Origin: Heliobacteriaceae bacterium
GTDB lineage: Bacteria > Bacillota > Desulfitobacteriia > Heliobacteriales > Heliobacteriaceae
Direction: 5' to 3'
NCBI GenBank assembly: GCA_028707535.1
Contig: JAQWAU010000003.1
Coordinates: 1 to 64,000, forward strand
DNA length: 64,000 bases
Below, in pieces: positions 53,982 to 61,503 of the stretch (positions are counted from its first letter, which is position 1; the number at the start of each line of letters is the position of its first letter). The notes beneath the pieces are model-generated. The model was not told where the DNA came from and did not search any database. It was given only the letters and a program-made list of their open reading frames with translations. A program made the position numbers and the translations under genes.

Positions 53982-54018
53982 AAAATAAAAACCTACCCAA
54001 AGATTACCGATGGGTAGG
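53982..54018 (-). terminator. Terminator of the fluoride riboswitch
   Basis: On the minus strand CCTACCC (54018-54012) pairs with GGGTAGG (53998-53992), followed by TTTTTATTTT. The 5' arm overlaps the aptamer's 3' pseudoknot region, giving the usual mutually exclusive on/off arrangement. Confidence 0.85.
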
Positions 54019-54058
54019 AGTCATCAGCCTTACGGCAGGTATGGCGAACTCCATCGCC
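54010..54058 (-). promoter_or_regulatory. Fluoride (crcB-type) riboswitch
   Basis: Minus strand reads GGCGATGGAGTTCGCC (54058-54043), then ATACCTGCCGTAAGGCTGAT, then GACTCCTACCC. This matches the fluoride aptamer: hairpin GGCGATGGAGTTCGCC, second stem GCC/GGC, TGATG-ACTCC with ACTCC able to form the pseudoknot with GGAGT. It lies between a sigma-A promoter and the dynamin gene. Fluoride normally switches such genes on. Recognition is by motif; no covariance search was run. Confidence 0.85.
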
Positions 54059-54079
54059 GAATTTGCTTTTTCAGGAAGA

Positions 54080-54108
54080 ATTGTAACTGTTTTTCGACTG
54101 CCCGTCAA
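54080..54108 (-). promoter_or_regulatory. Sigma-A promoter of the fluoride-riboswitch/dynamin transcript
   Basis: On the minus strand TTGACG (54108-54103) and TACAAT (54085-54080) with 17 bases between. Transcription would begin about 15 bases before the aptamer. The stretch 54109-54275 towards iscR holds a perfect hairpin (54124-54140) but nothing else recognised. Confidence 0.75.
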
Positions 54109-54275
54109 CAGGGACGGATTTAAAGTTGCCGGCGGCAACTAAGGCTGTAGTGTTCACCTTCCTATCGACCGTAGGATTTCCCGGTGATTGCCGAACAGGC
54201 AGGCCGGGGGAGAAAAAATGTAATTTGGGGTGATAAACGGGAAGACTAAGAGGAAAACGCCTTAATTTTTTGGGT

Positions 54276-54304
54276 TTGACAAATCCCGAGTGTTATGGTA
54301 CGAT
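54276..54304 (+). promoter_or_regulatory. Sigma-A promoter of iscR-iscS-iscU-mnmA
   Basis: TTGACA at 54276 and TACGAT at 54299, 17 bases apart, divergent from the dynamin promoter. Confidence 0.8.
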
Positions 54305-54316
54305 ATGCGAAAATGC

Positions 54317-54341
54317 AAATCCGATTGAATTACTAGGAATT
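54317..54341. promoter_or_regulatory. Probable IscR/Rrf2 operator
   Basis: AAATCCGATTGAATTACTAG with following GAATT is an imperfect inverted repeat (AATCC/GGAATT outer arms) just after the promoter. Similar ACTAGGAAT half-sites are known for Rrf2-type repressors in Firmicutes, so autoregulation by the adjacent iscR is likely. Confidence 0.55.
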
Positions 54342-54408
54342 GCAACCGGTAGGCGGGCGGGTGAATCACCGCAGCAATTTAGCCGGCAATGACACCGGAG
54401 GTGAGAGG

Positions 54409-54858
54409 ATGAAATTATCAACCAAAGGGCAGTATGGTGTCCGGGCGATGTATGAACTGGCCCACAGTTATGGCCAAGGGCCGGTCTCGCTGAAAACAGT
54501 GGCGGATCGCCAGGACATCTCGGTTTACTACCTGGAGCAGTTGATCGCGGTACTGCGTAAGGCGGGCTTGGTCAACAGCATTCGGGGTGCTACCGGTGGC
54601 TATGTTTTGGCCCGGGAGCCGGCTGCCATTACCGTGGGTGATATCATCCGGGTTTTGGAAGGGCCGGTGGCCCCGGTGGATTGCGTGAACGACGATTTAC
54701 CGGACTGTTGCGCCAGGGCAGCCCAGTGTATCACCAAGCAGATTTGGGCGCAGGTACGGGATGCGATCGAACAAGTGATTGATTCAATTACGCTGGCCGA
54801 TATGTGCCGGGAGGCCGCGAAAGCAAATTTCGGCGAAGGGAGAAGCGATCCCGAATGA
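54409..54858 (+). CDS. iscR: Rrf2 family iron-sulfur regulator IscR
   Basis: A 149-residue winged-helix regulator: MKLSTKGQYGVRAMYELAHS, SVYYLEQLIAVLRKAGLV, RGATGGYVLAREP. The cluster-binding cysteines are visible in VDCVNDDLPDCCARAAQC. It probably represses the operon when the cell is replete in clusters. ATG after GGAGGTGAGAGG; stop overlaps the iscS start. Confidence 0.93.
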   Translation: MKLSTKGQYGVRAMYELAHSYGQGPVSLKTVADRQDISVYYLEQLIAVLRKAGLVNSIRGATGGYVLAREPAAITVGDIIRVLEGPVAPVDCVNDDLPDCCARAAQCITKQIWAQVRDAIEQVIDSITLADMCREAAKANFGEGRSDPE

Positions 54859-56021
54859 AGCAGGTATATTTGGATCATGGCGCAACAACCCCGGTTAACC
54901 CCGATGTGGCGGCGGCGATGATAGCGTGTCTGCAGGACCACTTCGGTAATCCGTCAAGCTTGCACGGTTTTGGCCGGGACGCTAAACAGTTCTTGGATGA
55001 AGCCCGGACTAATGTCGCTGCTTTAATCGGGGCGCATCCGGAAGAGATTATTTTTACCAGTGGTGGTACGGAAGCCGACAACATGGCGATTCTCGGGGTG
55101 GCCCGGGCAATGCGGAAAAAGGGTAACCATGTGATCACGTCGGCGGTTGAGCACCATGCCGTATTGGATACCTGTCTGGCCTTGCAAAAAGAAGGCTTCG
55201 AAATCACCGTTTTGCCGGTTGATGCGTATGGACAGGTCCACATCGACGATTTTGAAAGGGCTTTGCGGGAAGAAACCGTTTTAGTGACGATTATGCACGC
55301 TAATAACGAGGTAGGCACGATTCAGCCGATAAAAGAGATTGCCCGGATGGCGAAAGCAAAAGGGATCATTGTCCACACCGATGCCGTCCAGTCGGTCGGG
55401 AAGATCCCGGTGGACGTGAACGAATTGGGGGTAGACCTTTTGTCGGTTTCCGCCCACAAGATTTACGGACCGAAGGGGATCGGCTGTCTATACGTGCGTA
55501 AGGGCACCAAGATGTTGCCGTTGATGTATGGCGGCGGCCAGGAGCGTCAACGCCGGCCGGGGACGGAAAATATGCCGGGAATCGTCGGCTTTGGGGTTGC
55601 CGCCGCGATCGCCGCCCGGGAGCTCCCGGCGGAAATGGACCGGCTGACCAAGTTGCGCGACCGGTTGATTGCCGGTTTGCTCGCTTTGCCCGCCGTCCGG
55701 TTAAACGGGCATCCGACCGAACGGGTTTCAATTAACGTTAACGCTTGTTTCCATTATATTGAAGGGGAAGCCTTGCTTTTGGCTTTGGATATGCGCGGGA
55801 TCGCCGCGTCTTCGGGTTCGGCTTGTTCTGCGGGTTCTATGGATCCATCCTATGTGTTGTTGGCGATGGGCATACCGCCGGAGATTGCCCGCGGTTCGTT
55901 GCGGTTAACCTTAGGCCGGGGTACGACGGCGGAGCAGATTGACTATGTACTTGGGGTTATCGCCGAAATAACCGAAAAACTGCGGGCGATGTCACCACTT
56001 TATAATCCCAACAAAGGATAA
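54855..56021 (+). CDS. iscS: Cysteine desulfurase (NifS/IscS)
   Basis: PLP enzyme that takes sulfur from cysteine for clusters and tRNA thiolation. 388 residues: YLDHGATTPVNPDV, FTSGGTEADNMAIL, TDAVQSVGKIPVDV, PLP lysine in SVSAHKIYGPKGIG, and the catalytic cysteine in ASSGSACSAGSMDPSYVL. ATG overlaps the iscR stop (ATGA). Serves IscU and MnmA encoded next. Confidence 0.95.
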   Translation: MKQVYLDHGATTPVNPDVAAAMIACLQDHFGNPSSLHGFGRDAKQFLDEARTNVAALIGAHPEEIIFTSGGTEADNMAILGVARAMRKKGNHVITSAVEHHAVLDTCLALQKEGFEITVLPVDAYGQVHIDDFERALREETVLVTIMHANNEVGTIQPIKEIARMAKAKGIIVHTDAVQSVGKIPVDVNELGVDLLSVSAHKIYGPKGIGCLYVRKGTKMLPLMYGGGQERQRRPGTENMPGIVGFGVAAAIAARELPAEMDRLTKLRDRLIAGLLALPAVRLNGHPTERVSINVNACFHYIEGEALLLALDMRGIAASSGSACSAGSMDPSYVLLAMGIPPEIARGSLRLTLGRGTTAEQIDYVLGVIAEITEKLRAMSPLYNPNKG

Positions 56022-56038
56022 CCGGGGAGGCAAACATA

Positions 56039-56422
56039 ATGGAATATTCCGCAAAAGTGATTGAGCATTTTACCAATCCCCGCAATGTAGGGGAAATGGA
56101 CAACCCCAGCGGGGTTGGCGAGGTAGGCAGCCCGGTTTGTGGGGATGTCACCCGAATTCACATTACTGTCGAAAACAATCGGATTAAAGAGGCCAAGTTC
56201 CGGACCTTTGGCTGTGGGGCCGCGATTGCCAGTGGGTCGATGTGTACGGAAATGGTCAAGGGCAAAACGATCGACGAGGCCCTGGCTTTAACGGATGAAC
56301 TGGTGGCCGAGGCTTTGGGGGGACTGCCGGCGGTAAAGATGCACTGCAGCAATCTGGCCGCCGAAGCCTTGCATAAGGCAATCGAAGACTATCAGGCTAA
56401 ACAGGTGGCCGAGGAAGCATGA
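56039..56422 (+). CDS. iscU: Iron-sulfur cluster scaffold IscU/NifU-N
   Basis: Scaffold on which clusters are built (127 aa). The three ligand cysteines are in GSPVCGDV, FRTFGCGAAIASGS and VKMHCSNLAAEAL. The stop overlaps the mnmA start. GGGGAGG upstream. Confidence 0.95.
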   Translation: MEYSAKVIEHFTNPRNVGEMDNPSGVGEVGSPVCGDVTRIHITVENNRIKEAKFRTFGCGAAIASGSMCTEMVKGKTIDEALALTDELVAEALGGLPAVKMHCSNLAAEALHKAIEDYQAKQVAEEA

Positions 56423-57483
56423 AACCAACGGTGGTTGTGGCCTTAAGCGGTGGTGTGGATTCTTCCGTTACCGCCGCTCTTTTGTCGGAAAAAGGGTATC
56501 AGGTAATCGGGATGACCTTGGCTTTAGAACCGGTAACGGGTGCCGCGGCCGGCCGGGTGGTGACCGGTGCCCGGGAGGCGGCGGCAGCCTTGGGCATTCC
56601 CCATATTGTGGTGGATATGCAGGCGGAATTTGAACGGGAGGTTATCGGTTACTTTGGGCGGGAATACCTTGGTGGCCGAACACCAAACCCGTGTGTGCGT
56701 TGTAACCGGCTGATTAAATTTAAAGCCCTGGTGGACCAGGCCAGGGCATTGGGGGCGACCAAGATCGCCACCGGCCATTACGCCCGTACCGGGTATCTCC
56801 CGGAAACCGGGCGTTTTCGGTTGGGCCGGGGAGCTGACCTTAAAAAAGACCAAAGTTACGTGCTCTACAATTTAACCCAGGAACATTTGGCCCGGGCCGT
56901 GTTTCCCCTGGCCGGATACACTAAAACAGCGGTTAAAGAAAAGGCCCGGGTTTTAGGGCTGCCGGTGGTCGGTAAGCCAGAAAGCCAAGAAGTGTGTTTT
57001 GTTCCGGACAATGATTACCGGGGTTTTCTCCGGGACCGGTACCCGGTCGCCCGGTTTACTCCGGGGCCTTTTTTAAATACCCGGGGTGAAGTCGTCGGTA
57101 CTCATCAAGGGCTGGCCTTTTATACGGTCGGCCAACGGAAAGGCTTGGGTTTGGCTTTAGGTTCCCCGGTTTATGTGGTGGCGTTGGACCCCGGCCGTAA
57201 TGTGGTAGTGGTTGGCGAAGACCCGGAAACGTACAACCACCGGCTGTTTGCCGGTGGTCTCAACTGGGTCGATGTGCCGGATTTAACGGTCTCGCTGGCG
57301 GTGACGGCGAAAATTCGTTATGCGGCCAAGCCGGCCCCGGCGGTTGTTCATCCGGTGGCCGGGGGCAGGGAAGTGCTGGTGGAATTTACTACCCCCCAGC
57401 GGGCGATTACACCCGGCCAGGCCGTGGTCTTTTACAATGGGGATTGGGTGGTTGGCGGCGGTACGATCCTGCGGCGGGATTAA
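56419..57483 (+). CDS. mnmA: tRNA-specific 2-thiouridylase MnmA
   Basis: Thiolates U34 of tRNA-Lys, -Glu and -Gln. 354 residues with PP-loop VVALSGGVDSSVTAALL, the first catalytic cysteine in NPCVRCNRLIKFK, GHYAR, and the second in PESQEVCFVPDNDYRGFLRD. ATG overlaps the iscU stop (ATGA). The order iscR-iscS-iscU-mnmA is standard in Firmicutes, and the desulfurase supplies its sulfur. Confidence 0.95.
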   Translation: MKPTVVVALSGGVDSSVTAALLSEKGYQVIGMTLALEPVTGAAAGRVVTGAREAAAALGIPHIVVDMQAEFEREVIGYFGREYLGGRTPNPCVRCNRLIKFKALVDQARALGATKIATGHYARTGYLPETGRFRLGRGADLKKDQSYVLYNLTQEHLARAVFPLAGYTKTAVKEKARVLGLPVVGKPESQEVCFVPDNDYRGFLRDRYPVARFTPGPFLNTRGEVVGTHQGLAFYTVGQRKGLGLALGSPVYVVALDPGRNVVVVGEDPETYNHRLFAGGLNWVDVPDLTVSLAVTAKIRYAAKPAPAVVHPVAGGREVLVEFTTPQRAITPGQAVVFYNGDWVVGGGTILRRD

Positions 57484-57565
57484 CCTTTTTGCCAATAATC
57501 TGTATAGGACCGTCGCAAAACCGTAAAACTAGATGCTGGAGGGAAAACATAACTGGGGGATGTCG

Positions 57566-58054
57566 ATGCGCAAGGGAAGAGAGATTGTGCATTTGCCGGT
57601 GGTGAATCCGGCTACCGGAGAAACCTTGGGGCAGGCCGTCGACCTTGTAGTAGATCCCGGCCAAGGAAAAATTACCGCCTTGCTGATTCAGCCGCCGGGG
57701 GGGACGGAAAAAGCCCGGCTCCCCCTAGGTGAGGTAGAGCTCACCGGTGATATGGTTCGGGCACCGGGTGGGCTGCCGCCAGGTAAAGAGCCGGAAACAG
57801 ATTCGCCGGCCCAGGTGTGTATTTCACAGCTCACCGGGTTGCCGGTGGTGACCAGGAGCGGTAAAAAATTGGGTCAGATTGGAGACCTGGTCTTTAATTC
57901 TCAGGCAGGGGAGATCACCGGACTGGAAGTTTCCGATGGTTTGGTGCAGGATTTATTGACCGGCAGGGTGGAACTACCCTGGCCGGATGTGCTGAGCTGG
58001 GAGATGGAAACGGTGATTGTAGCCGACCATTGGCATGATGCCTGGCGGCGGTAA
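57566..58054 (+). CDS. PRC-barrel domain protein
   Basis: A 162-residue soluble protein with two PRC-barrel repeats: GREIVHLPVVNPATGETLGQ at the N-terminus and LTGLPVVTRSGKKLGQIGDL from about residue 90. PRC barrels mediate protein or RNA contacts; the specific role is unknown. The third in-frame ATG (57566) is six bases from GGGGG and was chosen over those at 57533 and 57560. Often found near mnmA/alaS in clostridia. Confidence 0.82.
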   Translation: MRKGREIVHLPVVNPATGETLGQAVDLVVDPGQGKITALLIQPPGGTEKARLPLGEVELTGDMVRAPGGLPPGKEPETDSPAQVCISQLTGLPVVTRSGKKLGQIGDLVFNSQAGEITGLEVSDGLVQDLLTGRVELPWPDVLSWEMETVIVADHWHDAWRR

Positions 58055-58069
58055 ACAGGAGGGGTTTTT

Positions 58070-58261
58070 GTGGGCTGTCCACTATGTGGCGGCAACCAGG
58101 TCGGCCGGGTCGGAGTCAGTCAGTACTATTGCTGGCGTTGTTATGTTGAGTTTAATGAACGCAATGAGGTCTTTACGGTAGGTGAGGACGGCAGTTTAGT
58201 TGCCTTAACTGCAGAGCCATCCCCGGTTGGGAACGAGGTGGCCCCACAGCCGACCGGTTAA
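58070..58261 (+). CDS. Small zinc-ribbon-like protein
   Basis: A 63-residue protein with two cysteine pairs, CPLCGG and YYCWRCYVEF, forming a probable zinc ribbon, and a disordered C-terminus. No family was recognised with certainty. GTG start with GGAGGGG upstream, 15 bases after the PRC-barrel gene, so they are probably co-transcribed. Confidence 0.75.
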   Translation: MGCPLCGGNQVGRVGVSQYYCWRCYVEFNERNEVFTVGEDGSLVALTAEPSPVGNEVAPQPTG

Positions 58262-58301
58262 TGCGGTTGGCGCCGGCGCTCGCTGCGCGGGCCGCGTTCT
58301 G

Positions 58302-58380
58302 AGGGGTGACAGGGGACGGTTCTATTGACACCTCCTGCCCGAATATTTTGGGTGTCAGCAGAACCGTCCCCGTGACACCT
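58302..58380. repeat. Inverted repeat of the GGGGACGGTTCT family
   Basis: GGGGACGGTTCT (58312-58323) is repeated inverted as AGAACCGTCCCC (58360-58371), flanked by GTGAC/GTGACACC and with a nested TGACACC/GGTGTCA pair. Short elements with this core are scattered in many Firmicutes genomes and are thought to be non-autonomous mobile or REP-like elements. Confidence 0.75.
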
Positions 58381-58416
58381 CGGGACAACGGGGTTGCTAC
58401 GTGCTTAGCCAATCTT

Positions 58417-58442
58417 ACCCGGCAAAAAAGCCGGGTTTTTTT
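58417..58442 (+). terminator. Terminator ahead of the AI-2E-type permease
   Basis: ACCCGGC pairs with GCCGGGT around AAAAAA and is followed by TTTTTT. It ends transcription from the PRC-barrel/zinc-ribbon genes. Confidence 0.85.
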
Positions 58443-58463
58443 ATCACCGGGGGTGTTCTGTCG

Positions 58464-59489
58464 ATGCGGGTTGATGGTCGGCGGCGATTGTTTCTGGTTA
58501 CCGGATTGGCGTTAAGTGTTTTGGTTTTTGCCTATCTGGCCCGGGGGGTGTTGGTGCCGTTTTTCCTGGCCGGAACCATCGCGTATGTATTACATCCGGC
58601 GGTGCTCTGGCTGGAACGGCGCGGTTTCTCCCGGGTTTGGGCGATCCTGGGTCTTTTCGGGTTAGTTTTCGGCGGTACGGCCGGGTTGATTGCTGTGGGG
58701 TTTCCCCGGATTGTCGGGGAACTGAACCGTTTTAGCGCCCAGTTACCGGTATATACCACCGAAATCCAAAACCTGATTGCCTGGCTTCAGCAAAGCATGG
58801 TTGAGGCCGGCTTTCCCCCTGGAGTGCAGCAGGTCTGGGGGGAGACCCTGGCCCGGGGGGAAGAGACCTTGCTGGCGATGGTGCGGTGGGTCCTAAACGG
58901 AGCGGTAAGCTTGGCGGCCAACGCGATAGATGTGGTTTTAATCCCGGTAATGACTTTTTATTTTCTCAAAGATTGGGAAATGATTGGTCAGGAGGCCGCG
59001 CGGCTTGCCCCGCACCGGTTCCGGCCGGATGTATTGGTGGTGGCCGGTGAAGTGGATAAGGTGCTCAAAGCGGTAATCCGGGGCCACTTGCTGATTTCGC
59101 TGATTGTCGGGGGCCTCACTACGCTGGGGATGTTGCTGATCGGTATGGACTACAGCCTGTTGATTGGGATTGTGGCCGGGATCGCCGATTTAATCCCTTA
59201 CTTTGGTCCGATTATCGGGATGTTCCCGGCGGTGGTACTCGGTTTGCTGGAGTCACCCCGGTTAGCTTTATGGGCGGTGGGGGTGATGATCCTGATCCAA
59301 CAGGTGGAGTCTAACCTGATTTCCCCGAAAATTATGGCTGATTCCGTTGGTTTGCACCCTTTAGCGGTGATTTTCGCCTTATTAACCGGTGGCCATTTTT
59401 TCGGGGTTTTAGGGTTATTGTTGGCCGTACCGGTGGTGGTTGTCGGCAAGGTAATCTGCCGCTATGTATTTTTAAAGGTATTGGTATAA
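58464..59489 (+). CDS. AI-2E family permease-like membrane protein
   Basis: A 341-residue membrane protein with about seven or eight helices. Family motifs: FFLAGTIAYVLHPAVLWLER near the start, VLIPVMTFYFLKDWE, GIVAGIADLIPYFGPIIGMF, and SNLISPKIMADSVGLHPLAV. The family includes exporters of autoinducer-2 and sodium/proton antiporters; the substrate is open. ATG after GGGGGTG. It converges on the MacB permease gene with one base between. Confidence 0.9.
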   Translation: MRVDGRRRLFLVTGLALSVLVFAYLARGVLVPFFLAGTIAYVLHPAVLWLERRGFSRVWAILGLFGLVFGGTAGLIAVGFPRIVGELNRFSAQLPVYTTEIQNLIAWLQQSMVEAGFPPGVQQVWGETLARGEETLLAMVRWVLNGAVSLAANAIDVVLIPVMTFYFLKDWEMIGQEAARLAPHRFRPDVLVVAGEVDKVLKAVIRGHLLISLIVGGLTTLGMLLIGMDYSLLIGIVAGIADLIPYFGPIIGMFPAVVLGLLESPRLALWAVGVMILIQQVESNLISPKIMADSVGLHPLAVIFALLTGGHFFGVLGLLLAVPVVVVGKVICRYVFLKVLV

Positions 59490-59490
59490 A

Positions 59491-60705
59491 TCAATTTTCA
59501 AACCGGAGAGCGGTGATCGGGTCAAGCGCCGCCGCCTTTTTGGCCGGATAATACCCGAAGAAGATGCCGATTCCCGCGGAAAAACCGGTGGCCAACAAGA
59601 CGGAACCGAGGCTTACTGCCGTTGGCCAGCCCGCCAGGGCGGAAATGATTTTCGCGCCGCCATAGCCCAGGCCAATACCCAAGATGCCGCCGGTCAGGCA
59701 AAGCACCAGGGCTTCGGTCAGGAACTGGTTGCGGATGTGCCGTTCTGTGGCGCCTACCGCCATGCGCAGGCCGATTTCCTTTGTTCGTTCGGTGACCGAT
59801 ACGAGCATGATGTTCATGATCCCGATCCCGCCCACCAGTAAGGAAACTGCGGCGACACTGGCTAAAAGCAGGGTCATGATCGCGGTGGTGGATTCCGCCA
59901 TCTCCAACAGGGAGGTCATATTCCGGACGGTAAAGTCGTTAGCGGCCTGTGCGCCCAGACGGTGTCGCTCATGCAGCAGGTTTTCGATACTGGTCTGGAC
60001 GAAAGCCATACTTTCCGGGCTGGTAGCCTGCACATTAAGTAACCGGACATACTTGACCCCAAGCAGTCTTTTTTGGGCTGTGGTTACCGGGATGTAGACG
60101 ATATTGTCCTGGTCCTGCCCGGAAAGAGCGGCTCCTTTCGGGGTAAGTACGCCGACAACCGTAAAAGCCAGCTTGTTTATCCGGATCTGGGCGCCGACCG
60201 GGTCCTGGCCGGGGGGAAAAAGGTTGTCGGCCGCAGTTTGGCCCAGTACGGCAACCGGGGCGCTGGTCTGCACATCATCAGGGGTAAAGAAAAGCCCGGT
60301 TGCCGGGGGCCAATCTTTGAGCAAGGTCATTTCCGGGGTTGTGCCGATCACTTGGGTAGTCCAGGTTTGGTTGGCAAAACTTAGGGTGGCATTTGTGCTT
60401 AGTTCCGGGGCTACCCGGGTGACCTGATCCAGTTCGGCGACGGCCAGTCCATCTTCCCAGGTGAGGGTATTGACATTGCCGCCTGCCCCCCGGACGGCAC
60501 CGGTTCCGGCCCCGGGAAACACGACCAATAAGTTGGCGCCCATGCCGGTGATTTGGCGGGAGATTTGGGCCTGGGCCCCTTGGCCGATGGCGATCATCAT
60601 GATTACCGCCGCAACGCCGATGATGATCCCGAGCATAGTCAGGGCGGCGCGCATTTTACTCGCCTTCAAACCATTGAAGGCGACCTGGAGATTATTCGAA
60701 ATCAA
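59491..60705 (-). CDS. MacB-type ABC transporter permease
   Basis: A 404-residue permease with an N-terminal helix (MLGIIIGVAAVIMMIAIGQG), a large extracytoplasmic domain, and three C-terminal helices (LLLASVAAVSLLVGGIGIMN, IMLVSVTERTKEIGLRMAVG). MacB-type mechanotransmission transporters expel peptides, antibiotics or lipoproteins. Its start overlaps the ATPase stop (ATGA). Forms a set with the ATPase and adaptor encoded upstream. Confidence 0.92.
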   Translation of the reverse strand: MISNNLQVAFNGLKASKMRAALTMLGIIIGVAAVIMMIAIGQGAQAQISRQITGMGANLLVVFPGAGTGAVRGAGGNVNTLTWEDGLAVAELDQVTRVAPELSTNATLSFANQTWTTQVIGTTPEMTLLKDWPPATGLFFTPDDVQTSAPVAVLGQTAADNLFPPGQDPVGAQIRINKLAFTVVGVLTPKGAALSGQDQDNIVYIPVTTAQKRLLGVKYVRLLNVQATSPESMAFVQTSIENLLHERHRLGAQAANDFTVRNMTSLLEMAESTTAIMTLLLASVAAVSLLVGGIGIMNIMLVSVTERTKEIGLRMAVGATERHIRNQFLTEALVLCLTGGILGIGLGYGGAKIISALAGWPTAVSLGSVLLATGFSAGIGIFFGYYPAKKAAALDPITALRFEN

Positions 60706-61460
60706 AGGGAGTTCACCTCCCCGGCGGCCGGATACCGGGCCAGATCAGCCAGGGCGTCTCCCGGCCGGTTCACCGGTTGGTCACTGATGATGCAGCCATC
60801 CTTGAGCCGGATCAACCGTTGGCAGTAGCCGGCAATTTCCGGCTCGTGGGTGACGATCACGATAGTGATGCCTCTTTCCCGGTGTAAACGTTGGATTACG
60901 GCCATGATTTCCAGGCTGGTCCGGGAGTCCAGGGCCCCTGTGGGTTCATCGGCCAGGATGAGGGTCGGATTATTGACTAAAGCGCGGGCAATCGCGACCC
61001 GTTGCTGTTGGCCGCCGGATAACTGGTTGGGCAAATGGTGGGAAAACCGGGTGAGACCGACCCAGCCCAGGGCTTCGGCGGCTCGCCGGGCCATTTCGCT
61101 TTTACCGGCGCCTGTGTAGATTAAAGGCAATTCGACATTATGCAAGGCGGTCATTTTCCCCAATAAGTTGAAGCCTTGAAAGACAAACCCGATTTCCCGG
61201 TTCCGGATCGCGGCCAATTGGGTCTTGGTCATCGCGGAAACGTTTTCCCCGGTAAGCCGGTAATTGCCTGTGGTCGGCCGGTCCAGGCAGCCGAGGAGGT
61301 TTAAAAGGGTACTCTTACCTGATCCGGAAGAACCCATGATTGCCACCATTTCTCCGGTTTCGACGGTCAGGTCGATGCCGGCCAAGGCGGTAACCCCGGA
61401 TGTTCCCATCGGGTAGATTTTTTTGATGTTTTCCAGTTCAATGGTAGGGTTGCCGGACAT
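60702..61460 (-). CDS. MacB/LolD-type ABC transporter ATP-binding protein
   Basis: A 252-residue ATPase: Walker A IMGSSGSGKSTLLNLLGCLD, FVFQGFNLL, signature LSGGQQQRVAIARAL, Walker B LILADEPTGALDS, switch VTHEPEIAGYC. The ATG at 61460 is where homology begins, though the best ribosome-like site (AAGGGGA) is rather far upstream; translation may depend on the overlapping adaptor gene, which ends at 61504. Confidence 0.93.
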   Translation of the reverse strand: MSGNPTIELENIKKIYPMGTSGVTALAGIDLTVETGEMVAIMGSSGSGKSTLLNLLGCLDRPTTGNYRLTGENVSAMTKTQLAAIRNREIGFVFQGFNLLGKMTALHNVELPLIYTGAGKSEMARRAAEALGWVGLTRFSHHLPNQLSGGQQQRVAIARALVNNPTLILADEPTGALDSRTSLEIMAVIQRLHRERGITIVIVTHEPEIAGYCQRLIRLKDGCIISDQPVNRPGDALADLARYPAAGEVNSL

Positions 61461-61503
61461 ATCAAAAACACCGTCCCCTTGAAAAATAATCGTGCTGTCC
61501 GAT

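Noticed and set aside
54109-54275. Possible further riboswitch between the dynamin and iscR promoters
   Set aside because: It contains a perfect short hairpin but no known aptamer core, and lies upstream of both promoters, so it would not be transcribed in either leader.
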